A stretch of DNA of 27,383 bases from Anaerolineales bacterium (GTDB taxonomy: Bacteria > Chloroflexota > Anaerolineae > 4572-78 > J111): positions 1 to 27,383 of the forward strand of contig JAAUSP010000024.1 of NCBI GenBank assembly GCA_012032575.1. The letters run 5' to 3'. Positions 1 through 10,434 of this stretch are shown in pieces. The notes beneath the pieces are model-generated. The model worked only from the letters and a program-made list of their open reading frames with translations, made no database searches and was not told where the DNA came from. Position numbers and translations under genes: made by a program. Numbering within the stretch: the stretch's first letter is position 1; each line of letters opens with the position of its first letter.

Positions 1-2562
1 GATCAACTGGCCAACGCCGTAAAAATGCCCAGTTGTATGAGCAGGCTCAACAGGAGCTTGCCGAACGCAAAAAAGCAGAGGGAGCGCTGCGGGCCTCCGA
101 AGCTCTTTATCAATCTTTGGTTGATAATATTCCCCAAAATATTCTGCGCAAAGACCGTGAAGGCCGGTTTGTATTTGGCAACAAAAGTTTCTGCAAAATT
201 TTGGGGGTTTCCCTCAATGAGTTGGTTGGCAAAACTGATTTTGACTATTACCCACCAGAAGCAGCGGAAAAGTATAAGCAGGACGATCAAAGAGTTCTGG
301 AGACCGGCGAGATATATGAGACCGTGGAAGAGAGTCTTTTGCCATCCGGTAACAAAAAATATGTCCGGGTAATGAAATCACCCATTTTTGACTCTGCCGG
401 TGAGGTTATAGGCACGCAAGGTATCTTTTGGGATATTACGGAACGCAAACAGGCCGAGGAAGCTTTACGGCAAAGTGAGGAACGCTTCCGGGCTATTTTT
501 GACTTCAGCCCTATCCCTGTTGTTATTAGTCGCGTCTCCGATGGAACAATTCTACAGGCAAATGAACACCTGGCCCGGCTTTTTGGTCTCCCTGCTGATT
601 TATCGCCACATCAACTGGTGGGCCAACAGACGCCTAACTTTTACAACTCTCCGGCTGACCGGGAAAAATTACTCAAAAGTCTCAAAAAGGAAGGCTATGT
701 TAGAAACTACGAACTTCAGGTAAAGAAAACAGACGGCACGCCATTCTGGGTACTGGTATCTCTCCAATTGATGACCCTCAAAGGCGAACCGGCTATCCTG
801 GCAGGGTTCTATGACCTGACGGATCGCAAACAGGCCGAAGAAGCTTTACAAAAAGCATTGGCCAGAACTCAGTTGCTTTATAATATTAGTGAAGCCCTGT
901 CTACCCTGATCAACCAGCGGGCGGCTTTTGAAACTGTTTTAGGTGAGTATCTGCTCCTGCTCAATGTGAGCCGGGGCGGGATCATGCTCGTTGATACTGC
1001 CGGCGAATATATCTCGTTGGAAGCCTCGTATATAGCCAGCAAGGTGGTCGAGCCTGATTTTGTTATTCCGCTAAAAGACGACATCATCACTCAGTATTTA
1101 CAGCAACATCCGTTTCCTCTGATAATTAATGACGTTTCTGCCAATCCTTTAACCCAACATAATCCAACATTACAAGAACAAGTTGAAGCCATCCTTTTTG
1201 TTCCAATTGTATCACGCGGGCAGGTGATTGGCACGATTAGTGCAGGGGCTACCCCAAAACCACGTTTTTACCACAGAAGATATTGAAATTGGTAAAGCGA
1301 TTGCTGATCAATTGGCCATCTGGCTAGACAATCACCTGTTATTGACCGAAGCGCAATACCGCTCAGAACGGCTGCAAACTGCGGCTGAAGTTTCTCGTGC
1401 GGCCAGTTCTATCCTGGATGTAAATGAGCTTATTGAAACCTCGGTTAATCTTATCCGTGACCAATTCGACTTCTATTATGTCGGTCTATTTCTGGTGGAC
1501 GAAGCCAGGGAATGGGCCATTCTTCGGGCCGGCACTGGTGAAGCCGGGCGCATTCAGCTTGAAAATAATCACAAACTCAAAATCGGCGGCGGCTCCATGA
1601 TTGGCTGGTGTGTTCAAAATCGCCACGCCCGTATTGCTCTGGACGTTGGTCAGGAAGCTGTGCGATTTCAGAACCCCCATTTGCCCGATACCCACTCGGA
1701 AATGGCTTTGCCGTTAGTGAGTCGGGATGAGGTGATTGGGGCGCTAACCGTGCAGAGTATCGAACGGGGGGCATTCTCGGCGGAGGATATTACCCAACTT
1801 CAAACGATGGCTGATCACCTGGCAAACGCCATCCAAAATGCTCGCCTGTTTGAAAGTGTGATTCAAGCCCAGCTAGAAGCCGAGGAGCTACTTCAAGAGA
1901 CTCAGGCGCTGCAACTATTTAGCCAAATGCTGGCCGGCACATTACAGGTTAATGAGATTTTGAATATCTTCTTTAGAGCCTGTATTGATGTGTTGGGTTT
2001 TGAATATGGAGTATTCTCTCTGGTGGACAAATACCAGAACCGGATAAAGGCAATCGCCGGATTTGGGGTGTCGGACTCTCAAATTAAACGGGCCAATCGC
2101 TCTCTGGATAGCCAGGACATTATGGCTGATATTATCAGAACAGGGAAGACAGAGATCCTCACAGACTGGGATGAACGCTTTGACCGCGACATGTTCGAAG
2201 CTGAAGGTCATGCCCAATGGGTCCGAGTTTTTACCTCGGTTACCTTGCGTCAGGAAAATATCGGCCTGGTTGAAACCGGTTTTAACCAGGACACCCATAA
2301 ACGTATTGACGAGTCTCAAATTCGTTTATTGCGTGCTTTTATTGATCAAACGGCCCTGGCTCTGGATAACGCTCAGCGTTACGAAGCCAGCCAAAAGGCA
2401 GCGCATCGCGAAACTTTGATCAAAGAGATCACCACCAAAGTGAGAGCTTCGACCAACGTAGATACGATTCTGCAAACAACGGTTAAAGAGTTGGGGGATG
2501 CTCTGGGCAGTAAACGGGCCTATGTGCATTTAATTTCTCCAACCAATGGCGAGAAGAAATAA
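1..2562 (+). CDS. PAS/GAF multi-domain sensor protein, 5' truncated, two apparent frameshifts
   Basis: The gene is open at the left edge. Bases 1-24 read DQLANAVK, a typical GAF C-terminal helix, and continue as NAQLYEQAQQE only if one A is added to the A-run at 21-25. A second break lies at the T-run 1265-1269, where removing one T joins ISAGATPKPRF to TTEDIEIGKAIADQL. The reconstructed order is GAF end, PAS (about 100-460, ending DITERKQAEEAL), PAS (about 475-830, ending DLTDRKQAEEAL), then three GAF domains (about 875-1340, 1370-1850, 1900-2390) and the first part of a fourth GAF that stops at 2562. No DHp or ATPase domain is present, so this protein cannot phosphorylate by itself. It lies 76 bases upstream of the nine-GAF kinase and may be its sensory partner. 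The ligand of each GAF is not readable from sequence. PAS/GAF identity is secure; the role is inferred. Confidence 0.85.
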
Positions 2563-2638
2563 GAGATCGAAGCTCTAAACGGCATCCTTTGAGATAACCA
2601 TTTGAGTCGATGCCTGATCTGCAACAACGAGGATTGGT

Positions 2639-5600
2639 ATGAGCAAATTACAAGCAGATACAGCCAAAATTACTGACTTTACCCCCAAATATGCCCGTCA
2701 ACTTGAGGTAATACAGGACGTTAGCCGTAATATTAGCTCCACGGAGAAAATGGAGCTTGTTTTGGAAACGGCCCTGCATCATTTAGTTCATCTATTGGGG
2801 TATCAAGCTGCTCAAATTTACCGTTTATCGCCATCCGGTAAAGACCTATGGCTTTTTTTAGAGTATGGGGCCGGCAGTAAACCTGTCACTCAAAACCCGG
2901 ATATCTTCTCGGTTGAGGAAGATAATATTGTGAGCCACACCGTGCATCAAGGTGAAGCAATATATTTGCCGGATATCCACCAGGGACCCTACTCATTTTA
3001 TTCTTTAGCAGAGTCAGGCGAAGTCTGGACCACCCTTAAATCGGAATTAGCTCTACCTCTCCATTCGGGACAGGAATGTGTGGGGGTGTTGCGGGTTCAG
3101 AGCGAGATTTCTGATGGTTTTGATACAATTGATACGGTTTTTTTAACCAGTTTAGCTGCATTGCTGGCTTCGGCTGTTAAAAACTCTCAAACCATTCAAC
3201 GCTTGCAGGATGATTTGCAGGAGATAAAAATCCTTTACAATTTACAGCGCCAAGACGATTTAAGCCGGCGAGGCCAACTGACAGGTAAAAAAGCGCTTTT
3301 GGGTTATGAATATGATCGAACTGCGATTTCTGAAGTAGAGCAACCATCGCCTTCAGCTCAACTTGCCCTGACCAAGAAACAGATTGGAGTCAGCACAACC
3401 CAGGAAGGACTCCACCAAGAGCTGTTGACGCCCATAAAGCTTTACGGAGAAACCATTGGCATCATCGGTATTGAGGATAGCGCGTACGGAGAAGAAATTT
3501 TACCTGAAGACATTAGCTTGCTGGAGGAAATCAGCACTCAGGTGGCCCTGGCCATTGAAAATGCGCGGTTGTTACAGCAAACTCAGGAACGAACCAAAGA
3601 GTTGTCGCTGCTTTTTGACGCCAGTCGGCAACTTTCAGAAACTATTGATTTGCAGCAAATCCATGAAATATTGGCAACTCAAATCAAAAGTTATTTTAAC
3701 GCTGACAGCGCCAGTGTTTGGTTGGTCAACAAAGCCAGAACTCATTTTGAACAAATTGTGCTCAAAGGGCAAAAGAGCGGAAACGAACCGCTTCTGGAAG
3801 CCGTAGAAAATTCAACAATGCTGCAACAGATTCTCAGACAGCCGGCTTTTGTCGTTGAGCATCCGGTTGATGATACCATAGCGGCCTTTCCCTTAATTGT
3901 CCGCAATAAATTGATTGGTTATTTAAGGGTCAGGCATATTAATTATCATCGTGATTACTCCAAGAATGAGGTGCAACTGGCGCAAGCTATTATCACCCAG
4001 GTGACGGTGGCTATTGAAAATGCCCAGCTTTTCCAGCAAACCCAGATAGCCCTTTCGGAAACCCAAAAGCTTTATGAAATCAGCCGCTCCCTGGCTGAAA
4101 GCACCGATCTGGATGACATCTTTGCCGTTATTGTTGAAAGTGTCAGGGTTTATGATGTAGACCGAGTCAGTATTTCTTTATTGGATCGAACTGAGGCCGG
4201 TTCAATTGATAGTGTGACCATTGTTGCCAGTTGGGATCGGGATTCTGACCAGCTTTTGCCGGTTGGTTCCAAATTCTCGGCTGACAATTTTTCACTGGTT
4301 CATGCCTTCACCGAACCTCCTTTTGAGCCGCTGGTTTCGGAAGATTTGAGCCGTTCCGAGGGTCAAGACCCGCGCATGGACGATGCTTTTCGTCAGTTTA
4401 TGCAAGAGAAATTGGGGGCAATCACCCTCTTTTCTGCGCCTATGTTTTTGGGTACGGAATACAAAGGAGTCCTTTCTATTTCTACCCGGAAACCACACCA
4501 TTACACCAAGCAGGAAATTCGAATCTACCAAACCCTGACCGACCAGGCCATCGTGGCGATAGAAAACTTACGGCTTCTCGAAACCACGACCCTGAACCTT
4601 TATAACGCCGAAATCTTGTCCCATTTGAGCCAGGATTTGCTGGTCGCCGATACCGTTGAGACTATTTACAATCTGACCCTGCAAGCTATTGCTGATACCA
4701 ACCCCGACCGGGGTGCCGGTATTTTTATGTACGACCAAATCGAGGGTGGGGTGGAGTTGGAATTGGTGGCCCTGTGGGACAATCCGCAGCAGCAGTGGCC
4801 GCCCATTACTCCCGGCGCTCGTTTCTCAACGGCGGCGCTGGGCTTAGAACCATTACTCAAAACCGGCCAGACCGTTATTTCTAGCGATGCTACGCAAGAC
4901 CCGCGCTTTTCTGAAATGCTGCGCCAGCTTCTGGTAATCATGCAAATCAACACCCTGGTAGCCGTGCCCACCTGGCTCAATCGGGAGGTCGGCGGCTTTA
5001 TCCTGGTAGGTAGTCAGAAATTTGCCCTGTTTTCGCCCGAAATAACTCGCCTTTATGAGGATATTGCCCGGCAAATCTCCGGTGCATTGGAAAACCGGCG
5101 GCTTTTTGAAGAAACCCAATACCGGGCGACGCTACTGCAAACTGCGGCTGAAATTTCACGAGCGGCCACCGGTTCGCTGGAATTGAATATTTTATTACCC
5201 CAAACTGTTGAACTGATCTGCGAACGCTTTGGTTTTTATCACGTTTCTATTTTCCTGGTTGACGAATATCGGAAGTATGCCGTCGTCGAAGCTTCGACGG
5301 GCGAAGTGGGGCGGCAAATGTTAGCCAGCAGACACAAATTTAGAGTGGGGGACAAAAGTATTGTCGGTACGGTTGCCGGCGCAGGCGCGGCCAGCATGAT
5401 CAGAGATACAGGCAAAGATGCTGTCCCGTTCAATTATCCTCTTTTGCCCGATACCCACTCTGAAATGGCCCTGCCGTTGACTGCTCGTGGCCAGGTGATT
5501 GGTGTGCTCGATGTCCATAGCGCCAAACAGGCTGCCTTTAGCCAGAGTGATATTACTATTTTGCAATCAATGGCCGATCAGATAGCCAATGCTATTGAGG

Positions 5601-8600
5601 CTGCCCGGTCCTTCCAGGCCTCTCGCCAAACCCTGGAAGGCATGCAAAAGCTACAAAAATTCTATTTAAATGAACAATGGAGCGCTTATCTTAAAGCTCA
5701 GCCTACAACGATTGGTTATCGCCTGACGGAAGAGGGATTTACCAGCCCCGCAGAGCCTCTCTGGCATTTGGATGAAATCGAGCGAACGGGCGAGGTTAAG
5801 CACCCCGTGCTCATCCCAGTCCAGCGAGATGGTTCTACTGTTAATGGACCACGTCCCAATGGCAAAGGTGATGCTACTTCGGCTATAACCTCCGATGCAG
5901 ACGACCCCTCCCTGCTGATTGCTCCCCTAACCCTTCACGGGCAAATAGTGATTGGCGCACTTGATTTTGAAATACCGGCCCAGGATCAACTTGACGAAGA
6001 TGCCCTCATCATTATTGATGCGGTCGCCAACCAGGCCGCCCAGGCGATTGAAAGTGTGCGCCAGTTTGAGCAAACCCAGGCGGCCCGCAAAGAAGCTGAG
6101 GCGTTGTATGAAGTGGGCCGGACCCTGGTAGCAACCGAAGATGAACAAGAAATGTTGTACACCGTCCTGAGCGAGATGCTTTCTACGCTGGGGTTGCTTC
6201 AAGGCGGGGTACTATTCTTTGAAGAAGACCGAAAGTTTGGTAAACTTCATGCACTCTTTGTTAATGGCGAACCGGCTGAACCCGGTTTGCGTTTCCCCAT
6301 TGAAGGTAATCTTTCTTACGAAAAACTGATCTCGACCAAACAACCTGTAGCTATCGAGGATGCGGCTAACGATCCACTCCTGGAAACGGTGAGAGAGATA
6401 AATAAGAATTTGGGGATTGCTTCATTGCTCTTGATCCCAATTATTATCAATGATACGGTAGTTGGTGCTATCGGGGCCGATGCGATTGGTAAAAAACACA
6501 TCTTTACCGAAAAAGAGATAAATCTGGCGCTGGCAATGGCCGACCAACTTTCAATTATGCTGCAAAACCGCCGCCTGCTCGATGAAACAAAGCGGCGGGC
6601 CGTCCAACTGCAAACCAGCTCCGATGTAGGCCGGGTGGCAACCTCTATTTTAGACCAGGAAACAATGTTAAGCCAGGCCGTCGAACTTATCCGTGATCGC
6701 TTTGGCTTCTACCATGTGCAGATTTTTCTTATTGATGAAGTTAAACAATATGCTGTGCTTTACAAAAGCACCGGCAAGGTGGGGCAAAAGCTGCTGGCCC
6801 TGGGCCATAAACTGGCTATCGGCAGCCAGAGTGTCATTGGCCAGGTAACATACCAGCGCCAATCTATTGTGGTTCGCGATACCGACGCCCCCGATGCCAG
6901 TACCCTGCACCGCCGCAATGAATTTTTGCCCGAAACGCGGGCTGAATTGGCCATTCCCTTGCAAGTTGGCGATCACCTGATTGGGGCGCTGGATGTACAA
7001 AGCACCTCGCCTAACGCTTTTTCAATCGAAGATATTGCCGTGCTGGAAACTTTAGCCGCGCAACTAGCCATCGCTATCCAAAACGCCCGGGCCTTTAAGG
7101 AACAGCAGGAAACAGCCGAACGCCTCAAAGAAATTGACAAGCTCAAGACCCAATTCCTGGCCAATATGAGCCACGAATTACGCACTCCGCTTAACTCGAT
7201 TATTGGATTTTCGCGGGTCATTCTTAAGGGTATTGACGGCCCCTTAACAGAACTGCAAAAAACTGACCTGACTTCAATTCATAACAGTGGGCAACACCTG
7301 CTGGGCTTGATTAATAACATCCTTGATCTCTCCAAAATTGAAGCCGGCAAAATGGAGCTTAATTTTGAGGAGGTCGAGTTGGAACCGATTATTAAGGGGG
7401 TTATGTCTACTGCTATTGCTTTGGTTAAGGACAAGCCCGTAACCCTGCATCAGGAAATTCCGGCAAATTTACCCCAGGTTTTGGCCGACCCTACCCGTAT
7501 CCGGCAAATTATTCTTAACCTGGTTTCCAATGCCTGCAAATTTACCGAAGAGGGCAACGTGACCATCCGGGCCAAAGCAGACCAGGAAAAGGTGTTGATC
7601 AGTGTCAGAGATACCGGCATCGGCATCCCTGAAGAGAACCTGGCCACTGTTTTTGAAGAATTTACCCAGGTTGACTCCAGCACAACTCGTAAAGTGGGCG
7701 GCACCGGGTTGGGACTGCCTATCAGCCGTCACTTTGTAGAAATGCACAAAGGCCACATCTGGGTGGAGAGCAAGTTGGGGTATGGTTCCACCTTCTACTT
7801 TACCATTCCTATCCAGCAGCCAGTTGAAGCCGAAAAGGGGTGGCCCACTAACTTTGTTATCGAAGTACCAAGGGAAGGTCGCGGCAAGGTAATTGTGGCA
7901 ATTGATGATGACCCAGGCGTAATCACTCTGTACGAGCGTTTTCTGGAGCAACAAGATTACCGGGTGATTGGGATTAATCACAGCCACGATGTGCTTCCGC
8001 AAGTAAAAGAGTTGGCCCCAGCGGCCATTCTGCTGGATGTATTGATGCCCGAAAAGGACGGATGGGGCGTACTGCGCACTCTCAAAGACGATCCGGCTAC
8101 CAAAGATATTCCGGTGATTATTTGCAGCATCATTAGTGACAAAAATCGAGGATTTTCGCTGGGCGCAGCCGACTATCTGATCAAACCCATTGTCGAAAAT
8201 GAGTTGGTGAAGGCGCTTAAACATCTGGATAGCCAGAACAAGGAGCAGGTTAAGGTTTTGGTGGTTGACGACCAGGCCGATGACATCCTCTTGATTCGGC
8301 GGATTCTTGAAGCTCAATCCAATTACAAGATTTTTGAGGCCAGCAACGGCCAGGAAAGTCTGGAATTGGTTCATAAAATTGAACCCGATTTGATTATTCT
8401 GGACCTGACCATGCCCAAAATGGATGGGTTTAAAGTAGTTGAAGCGCTTAAAAACAATGAAAAAACCCGCAGTATTCCCATTATCATCGCCAGTGCTAAG
8501 GAATTGACCCCGGTCGAACATCTGGCCTTAACCGGACAGGTAGAAGTCTTGCTGCGCAAAGGTATTTTTACCGAAAACGAATTACTCGAAGATGTAAGTC

Positions 8601-8656
8601 AAGCCCTTAAGCGGATCCAATCAGAAGTGACTGTCAAAAATTCATCCAGGAATTAA
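2639..8656 (+). CDS. Giant hybrid sensor histidine kinase: nine GAF domains, DHp, HATPase, two receivers
   Basis: This 2005-residue soluble protein has no membrane segment that I can see. GAF-like units end near residues 185, 312, 462, 645, 822, 990, 1140, 1312 and 1482, each closing with an IENARLL-like helix. Units 2 and 7 are divergent. The DHp domain carries MSHELRTPLNSII with His1512. The HATPase domain has the N box (NLVSNACKF, about 1625), DTGIGIPEE (about 1657) and GTGLGLPISRHF (about 1688). Receiver 1 has Asp1800 (LLDVLMPEKDG) and receiver 2 has Asp1922 (ILDLTMPKMDG). The ATG at 2639 follows an AGGA at a suitable distance. Receiver 2 closely resembles the receiver on the next gene's product, including the unusual C-terminal LLxKG-x-F pattern. 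The gene lies 13 bases before the PLP-enzyme/receiver gene, so co-transcription is likely. The expected chemistry is ATP-dependent autophosphorylation of His1512 and transfer to the receivers; the signal is unknown. Confidence 0.95.
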   Translation: MSKLQADTAKITDFTPKYARQLEVIQDVSRNISSTEKMELVLETALHHLVHLLGYQAAQIYRLSPSGKDLWLFLEYGAGSKPVTQNPDIFSVEEDNIVSHTVHQGEAIYLPDIHQGPYSFYSLAESGEVWTTLKSELALPLHSGQECVGVLRVQSEISDGFDTIDTVFLTSLAALLASAVKNSQTIQRLQDDLQEIKILYNLQRQDDLSRRGQLTGKKALLGYEYDRTAISEVEQPSPSAQLALTKKQIGVSTTQEGLHQELLTPIKLYGETIGIIGIEDSAYGEEILPEDISLLEEISTQVALAIENARLLQQTQERTKELSLLFDASRQLSETIDLQQIHEILATQIKSYFNADSASVWLVNKARTHFEQIVLKGQKSGNEPLLEAVENSTMLQQILRQPAFVVEHPVDDTIAAFPLIVRNKLIGYLRVRHINYHRDYSKNEVQLAQAIITQVTVAIENAQLFQQTQIALSETQKLYEISRSLAESTDLDDIFAVIVESVRVYDVDRVSISLLDRTEAGSIDSVTIVASWDRDSDQLLPVGSKFSADNFSLVHAFTEPPFEPLVSEDLSRSEGQDPRMDDAFRQFMQEKLGAITLFSAPMFLGTEYKGVLSISTRKPHHYTKQEIRIYQTLTDQAIVAIENLRLLETTTLNLYNAEILSHLSQDLLVADTVETIYNLTLQAIADTNPDRGAGIFMYDQIEGGVELELVALWDNPQQQWPPITPGARFSTAALGLEPLLKTGQTVISSDATQDPRFSEMLRQLLVIMQINTLVAVPTWLNREVGGFILVGSQKFALFSPEITRLYEDIARQISGALENRRLFEETQYRATLLQTAAEISRAATGSLELNILLPQTVELICERFGFYHVSIFLVDEYRKYAVVEASTGEVGRQMLASRHKFRVGDKSIVGTVAGAGAASMIRDTGKDAVPFNYPLLPDTHSEMALPLTARGQVIGVLDVHSAKQAAFSQSDITILQSMADQIANAIEAARSFQASRQTLEGMQKLQKFYLNEQWSAYLKAQPTTIGYRLTEEGFTSPAEPLWHLDEIERTGEVKHPVLIPVQRDGSTVNGPRPNGKGDATSAITSDADDPSLLIAPLTLHGQIVIGALDFEIPAQDQLDEDALIIIDAVANQAAQAIESVRQFEQTQAARKEAEALYEVGRTLVATEDEQEMLYTVLSEMLSTLGLLQGGVLFFEEDRKFGKLHALFVNGEPAEPGLRFPIEGNLSYEKLISTKQPVAIEDAANDPLLETVREINKNLGIASLLLIPIIINDTVVGAIGADAIGKKHIFTEKEINLALAMADQLSIMLQNRRLLDETKRRAVQLQTSSDVGRVATSILDQETMLSQAVELIRDRFGFYHVQIFLIDEVKQYAVLYKSTGKVGQKLLALGHKLAIGSQSVIGQVTYQRQSIVVRDTDAPDASTLHRRNEFLPETRAELAIPLQVGDHLIGALDVQSTSPNAFSIEDIAVLETLAAQLAIAIQNARAFKEQQETAERLKEIDKLKTQFLANMSHELRTPLNSIIGFSRVILKGIDGPLTELQKTDLTSIHNSGQHLLGLINNILDLSKIEAGKMELNFEEVELEPIIKGVMSTAIALVKDKPVTLHQEIPANLPQVLADPTRIRQIILNLVSNACKFTEEGNVTIRAKADQEKVLISVRDTGIGIPEENLATVFEEFTQVDSSTTRKVGGTGLGLPISRHFVEMHKGHIWVESKLGYGSTFYFTIPIQQPVEAEKGWPTNFVIEVPREGRGKVIVAIDDDPGVITLYERFLEQQDYRVIGINHSHDVLPQVKELAPAAILLDVLMPEKDGWGVLRTLKDDPATKDIPVIICSIISDKNRGFSLGAADYLIKPIVENELVKALKHLDSQNKEQVKVLVVDDQADDILLIRRILEAQSNYKIFEASNGQESLELVHKIEPDLIILDLTMPKMDGFKVVEALKNNEKTRSIPIIIASAKELTPVEHLALTGQVEVLLRKGIFTENELLEDVSQALKRIQSEVTVKNSSRN

Positions 8657-8669
8657 GGCGAGTAACTCT

Positions 8670-10373
8670 GTGACCAAATCTTTTGCTTATAAATGCAATT
8701 CTTGCGGCTACACGGATGAGTACAAGAAGCTGGTAAGCGTTTGCCCGGAGTGTGGCGGAGAATGGTTAGAACTGGTTTATAACCTCAACGAAACAGCCTA
8801 CATCTGGCGGCACGAGTTGCCTCAACGCGATCGAACTATGTGGCGCTACTGGGAATTATTGCCAATGCTGGATCGAAAGCATATTGTTTCAATGGGTGAA
8901 GGCTGGACGCCTTTGCTGCGGGCCGAAAACCTGGGAGCGATGTTGGGCCGCCGCAATATCTTCATCAAAGATGAAAGACAAGGCCCAACCGCCTCATTTA
9001 AGGATAGACAGGCGTCACTGGCTATTTCGGTACTCAAAGAGGCCGACATTAAGGAATTGGTGGTGGCCTCAACCGGCAATGTCGCCATTTCCTATTCGGC
9101 ATACTGTGCCCGTTCCGGGATTAAATTGTGGGCCTTTTTAGACAGCAATGTTCCCCACGAAAAGATGCGGGAAGTAACCCTCTATGGCACCGAGGTTATC
9201 AAGGTTTCCAGCAATTACGACCGGACCAAGCAGGTCGCGGCTCAATTTGCTAAATATCGCAACCTCTTTCTGGATAAAGGCGTCAAAGGAATTTCGGCGC
9301 GGGAGGCGATGAAAACGCTTGCCTTTGAAATTGCCGAGCAGATTGGCCGGCTTAGAGGCGTAGGCTGGTCAGCCCCCGACTGGTATATTCAAGCCGTCAG
9401 CGGCGGGATGGGGCCAATTGGCGTTTGGCAGGGTTTTTATGAACTGTTCAAAATGGGTCTGATCAAAAAAATCCCCAAACTGGCCATCATCCAAACCGAC
9501 GGCTGCGCGCCCATGGTCAACAGTTTTCATAAAGGCTTGGACACGTGTGAGATTGTGCAAAACCCGTCCAGTATTATTAATGTCCTGGCTACCGGCAATC
9601 CTGGTCCCGCCTATCCTTATTTGCGTAATCTGGTTTTAACCTACGGCGGCGCTTTTGTTAAAGTAGATGACCAATCTTCCTTCCGGGCCATGCGGGTAAT
9701 GGCCCAGATGGAAGGTCTCTCGATGGAGCCGGCGGCGGCGGTGGCATGTGCCGGATTGATCAAAATGGTTCAAGAGCAGCTTATCAGCCCCAACGAGACG
9801 GTGGTCGTCAACGCCTCGGGCCATACCTTTCCGGTGGAAAAACAAATCCTGGAAAACGAAATTGTTAGAAGCCATATCCGGGTGCAAAATCTGGAGAAAG
9901 ATGTGGTGGAGGAAGATAGCAAGGCCGAGCAGCGCCAGCGTCATGCTACCGAAAGTTTACCCCAGGAAGGGCTGCTTACCGCCCTGCGGCGGCTGGATGA
10001 CCGGGTGCAAAGTATTGCTATCATCGAAGATGAACCCGATGCCCGGCTGTTATTACGGCGGATTTTGCAATATACCCGCAAATATAACATCTTTGAAGCC
10101 GCTGACGGCAACAGCGGTATCAAGCTGATCCGGGCCGAAAAACCTGACCTGGTTCTGTTAGACCTGATGATGCCCGGCATAGATGGTTTCACTATTCTCG
10201 ACATGATGAAAGCCGATGTGGAACTGCGCGACATTCCGGTCATTGTGATTACGGCCAAAGATTTGACCAGTAAAGATTACAAGCGCCTCTCTGGACGAGT
10301 CGAGTCTCTTTTACAAAAAGGGGAGTTTATGGAAGAAGAATTGTTTGAAAGTATTCGCGATGTTTTGAAATAG
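8670..10373 (+). CDS. Threonine-synthase-like PLP enzyme fused to a C-terminal response-regulator receiver domain
   Basis: The product is 567 residues with a GTG start, 13 bases after the hybrid kinase. Residues 9-28 form a zinc ribbon (CNSC and CPEC; Cys9, 12, 25, 28). Residues about 70-410 are a fold-type II PLP enzyme of the threonine synthase family. The Schiff-base lysine is Lys111 in PTASFKDRQAS (the usual family motif is PTGSFKDRG), and STGN at 134-137 is the substrate loop. The expected phosphate-binding glycine loop appears as SGGMGP at 244-249. MEPAAAVACAGL matches the conserved helix after the active site. A charged linker (about 412-446) leads to a receiver domain with acidic pair Glu453/Asp454 and phospho-acceptor Asp498 (LLDLMMPGIDG). 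The frame is continuous across the join. Classic threonine synthase converts O-phosphohomoserine to threonine; the motif changes mean another PLP reaction is possible. The genetic context suggests control by the neighbouring kinases. Confidence 0.88.
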   Translation: MTKSFAYKCNSCGYTDEYKKLVSVCPECGGEWLELVYNLNETAYIWRHELPQRDRTMWRYWELLPMLDRKHIVSMGEGWTPLLRAENLGAMLGRRNIFIKDERQGPTASFKDRQASLAISVLKEADIKELVVASTGNVAISYSAYCARSGIKLWAFLDSNVPHEKMREVTLYGTEVIKVSSNYDRTKQVAAQFAKYRNLFLDKGVKGISAREAMKTLAFEIAEQIGRLRGVGWSAPDWYIQAVSGGMGPIGVWQGFYELFKMGLIKKIPKLAIIQTDGCAPMVNSFHKGLDTCEIVQNPSSIINVLATGNPGPAYPYLRNLVLTYGGAFVKVDDQSSFRAMRVMAQMEGLSMEPAAAVACAGLIKMVQEQLISPNETVVVNASGHTFPVEKQILENEIVRSHIRVQNLEKDVVEEDSKAEQRQRHATESLPQEGLLTALRRLDDRVQSIAIIEDEPDARLLLRRILQYTRKYNIFEAADGNSGIKLIRAEKPDLVLLDLMMPGIDGFTILDMMKADVELRDIPVIVITAKDLTSKDYKRLSGRVESLLQKGEFMEEELFESIRDVLK

Positions 10374-10434
10374 TTTTTGCTCGCCGTACTTTTTCATATC
10401 CATTCTGATCTGAAATAAAACCGGAGAAGAAACC

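Noticed and set aside
7469..8521. A 350-codon open frame on the - strand
   Set aside because: It lies entirely antisense to the HATPase and receiver domains of the hybrid kinase, has no recognisable domain, and is explained by the codon bias of the + strand gene.
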